From NCBI GenBank assembly GCA_964471325.1, contig CAYYFL010000040.1:1-6028 (forward strand): 6,028 bases of DNA, in the 5' to 3' direction. Positions within the stretch are counted from its first letter, which is position 1. Every line of letters starts with the position of its first letter. Positions 5,028-6,028 of the stretch are shown here, one piece after another. The position numbers and the translations under genes are program-made. Below the pieces are notes generated by a model that was not told the DNA's origin, did no database searches, and saw only the letters and a list, made by a program, of their open reading frames with translations. The stretch comes from Velamenicoccus sp964471325 (lineage in GTDB: Bacteria > Omnitrophota > Gorgyraeia > Velamenicoccales > Velamenicoccaceae).

Positions 5028-6028
5028 TCATCTTTTTGTTACTTTATAAATTGAAAATTTTTTACCATCTTTTTTATGGTAATAAAGTATTTTGCCATCT
5101 GTGGTTATTGATGGCGCCTCAACAAATATGCCATCATTTTCTTCTGCAATTGCGCTTATGATTTCCGGTTTCCCAAACGGCTCCGAAATGCTATTCCTTT
5201 TAGCTAGGTAGATTTTTGCCTTGGCATGTTTGCTCGCTGCCTCAATGAGTGAAACCGCATTTACTCTGGTGAAAAAAAGCTCTAACCCGTCACTGGAAAT
5301 CGCAGGGGCATACTCCATTTTGCCTGTATTTATGTTCTGTAAAATGTAATCTGAATTATCGGCAATCGTGAATCCCTCTTCTCTTTTAACTGCAATCTTT
5401 AAGTCCTCATCATCAAGAAATTTTCGCTTAGCGGCAAAATAAAGTATTTCGCCATCAGGGCTAAGCTCCGGGTCCCTGGCCCTATTTATGTTGACGTTGC
5501 CCGAAACCAATCCAGCATTAGATACTTTAACTGTTATGTCTCTAACAAGCAGACTGCCCGAGCATATTTTAGCTTCACCGCCGCCTGCCCGGTCAGAGGC
5601 AAAATAAAAATTATTTTTGTTGTCCATGGCCGGAGTCATTGAATAGCAGCCCCCTATTTTTACTCCATCCAGCTCTCCCATAAACTGGAATCCCCCTCTG
5701 TCTTCTCTGACGGCATAAAATATTTTAGTCTCTTTGGGTTTTTGGTAGCCGTTATTAAAAAAGAGATACTGACCATCTCTGGTGATAAACGGCTCCAGCG
5801 CATCTCCATCATAACCCTGAATTTCTACTTTTTGCGGGTTTTGAAATCCGGATATTGCCGGCATATTATCAACAATTCTTTCTTTTGTACTGTAAATAGT
5901 AAAACACTCTCTGACAGCGGCGGAGTCCGACTGAGCCATAATGATACCGCCGTAAGTATTCTGCTCGTGATATTCGCTCTGTCCGCCGCCGATACTCCTG
6001 GTCGAGAGCGGTGGGAGATACTTCTGGA
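5028..6028 (-). CDS. PD40 (WD40-like) beta-propeller repeat protein, N-terminus off the window
   Basis: The frame is open from the window edge to the TGA at 5028-5030, so the gene is 5'-partial. Counting from an internal ATG at 5937-5939 (303 residues), five repeats of the PD40 type appear: LEPFITRDGQYLFF (48-61), TPAMDNKNNFYFASDR (102-117), DPELSPDGEILYFA (156-169), APAISSDGLELFFTR (211-225) and APSITTDGKILYYH (275-288). These resemble the TolB C-terminal propeller and often mediate binding in the periplasm or at the cell surface, but no specific role can be given. A 29-residue in-frame extension upstream (including SIGGGQSEYHEQ) has no stop, and the shared module with the remnant at 4181-4354 spans the ATG, so the true start is probably outside the window. 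The gene is visibly more AT-rich than the rsmD-fabH block. Confidence 0.8.
   Translation of the reverse strand, partial: QKYLPPLSTRSIGGGQSEYHEQNTYGGIIMAQSDSAAVRECFTIYSTKERIVDNMPAISGFQNPQKVEIQGYDGDALEPFITRDGQYLFFNNGYQKPKETKIFYAVREDRGGFQFMGELDGVKIGGCYSMTPAMDNKNNFYFASDRAGGGEAKICSGSLLVRDITVKVSNAGLVSGNVNINRARDPELSPDGEILYFAAKRKFLDDEDLKIAVKREEGFTIADNSDYILQNINTGKMEYAPAISSDGLELFFTRVNAVSLIEAASKHAKAKIYLAKRNSISEPFGKPEIISAIAEENDGIFVEAPSITTDGKILYYHKKDGKKFSIYKVTKR
5926..5960 (-). repeat. Dispersed repeat, copy B (inside the PD40-repeat gene)
   Basis: This 35-nt stretch encodes NTYGGIIMAQSD and matches 4242-4288 at 33 of 35 aligned positions, lacking the 12-nt duplication. The two copies lie in the same orientation 1684 nt apart and flank the DUF6448 pseudogene. 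Confidence 0.75.

Overview
The window is a piece of bacterial chromosome with all recognisable genes on the minus strand. In transcription order (right to left) it reads: a partial gene for a PD40 beta-propeller repeat protein; a decayed stretch holding a dead DUF6448-family gene and a short paralogous remnant; then the conserved block rsmD - coaD - DUF177/YceD - rpmF - plsX - fabH, which leaves the window at its left edge. Standard stop codons (TAA, TAG, TGA) are used at gene ends, so nothing suggests a recoded genetic code. The lineage cannot be fixed from the sequence. The gene order is widespread in bacteria; a moderately GC-rich, probably uncultivated Gram-negative such as an Omnitrophota-like bacterium is a guess only.

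Left part (1-2823): fabH, plsX and rpmF are packed with 3-4 nt gaps and are almost certainly one operon coupling ribosomal protein L32 to phospholipid and fatty acid initiation. A 138-nt gap before rpmF holds two perfect tandem inverted repeats (9 and 12 bp), the nearer one touching the rpmF ribosome binding site. Upstream lies the YceD-like zinc-cluster protein that usually pairs with rpmF.

Middle part (2850-4168): coaD (pantetheine-phosphate adenylyltransferase) and rsmD (16S rRNA m2G966 methyltransferase), normally close neighbours, are here separated by about 270 nt filled with palindromes, a 17-bp direct repeat whose second copy forms the last codons and stop of rsmD, and a possible intrinsic terminator.

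Right part (4169-6028): accessory and more AT-rich. A DUF6448 gene can be reconstructed across three reading frames with at least three frameshifts and four in-frame stops. On either side of it are two copies of a sequence encoding a shared peptide (NTYG...GIIMAQSD): one in a short truncated remnant just upstream of rsmD, the other near the left (N-terminal) side of the PD40-repeat gene, whose reading frame runs open off the window edge. This looks like a zone of duplication and gene decay next to a housekeeping operon. No CRISPR array, tRNA, rRNA, transposase or complete novel system is visible.
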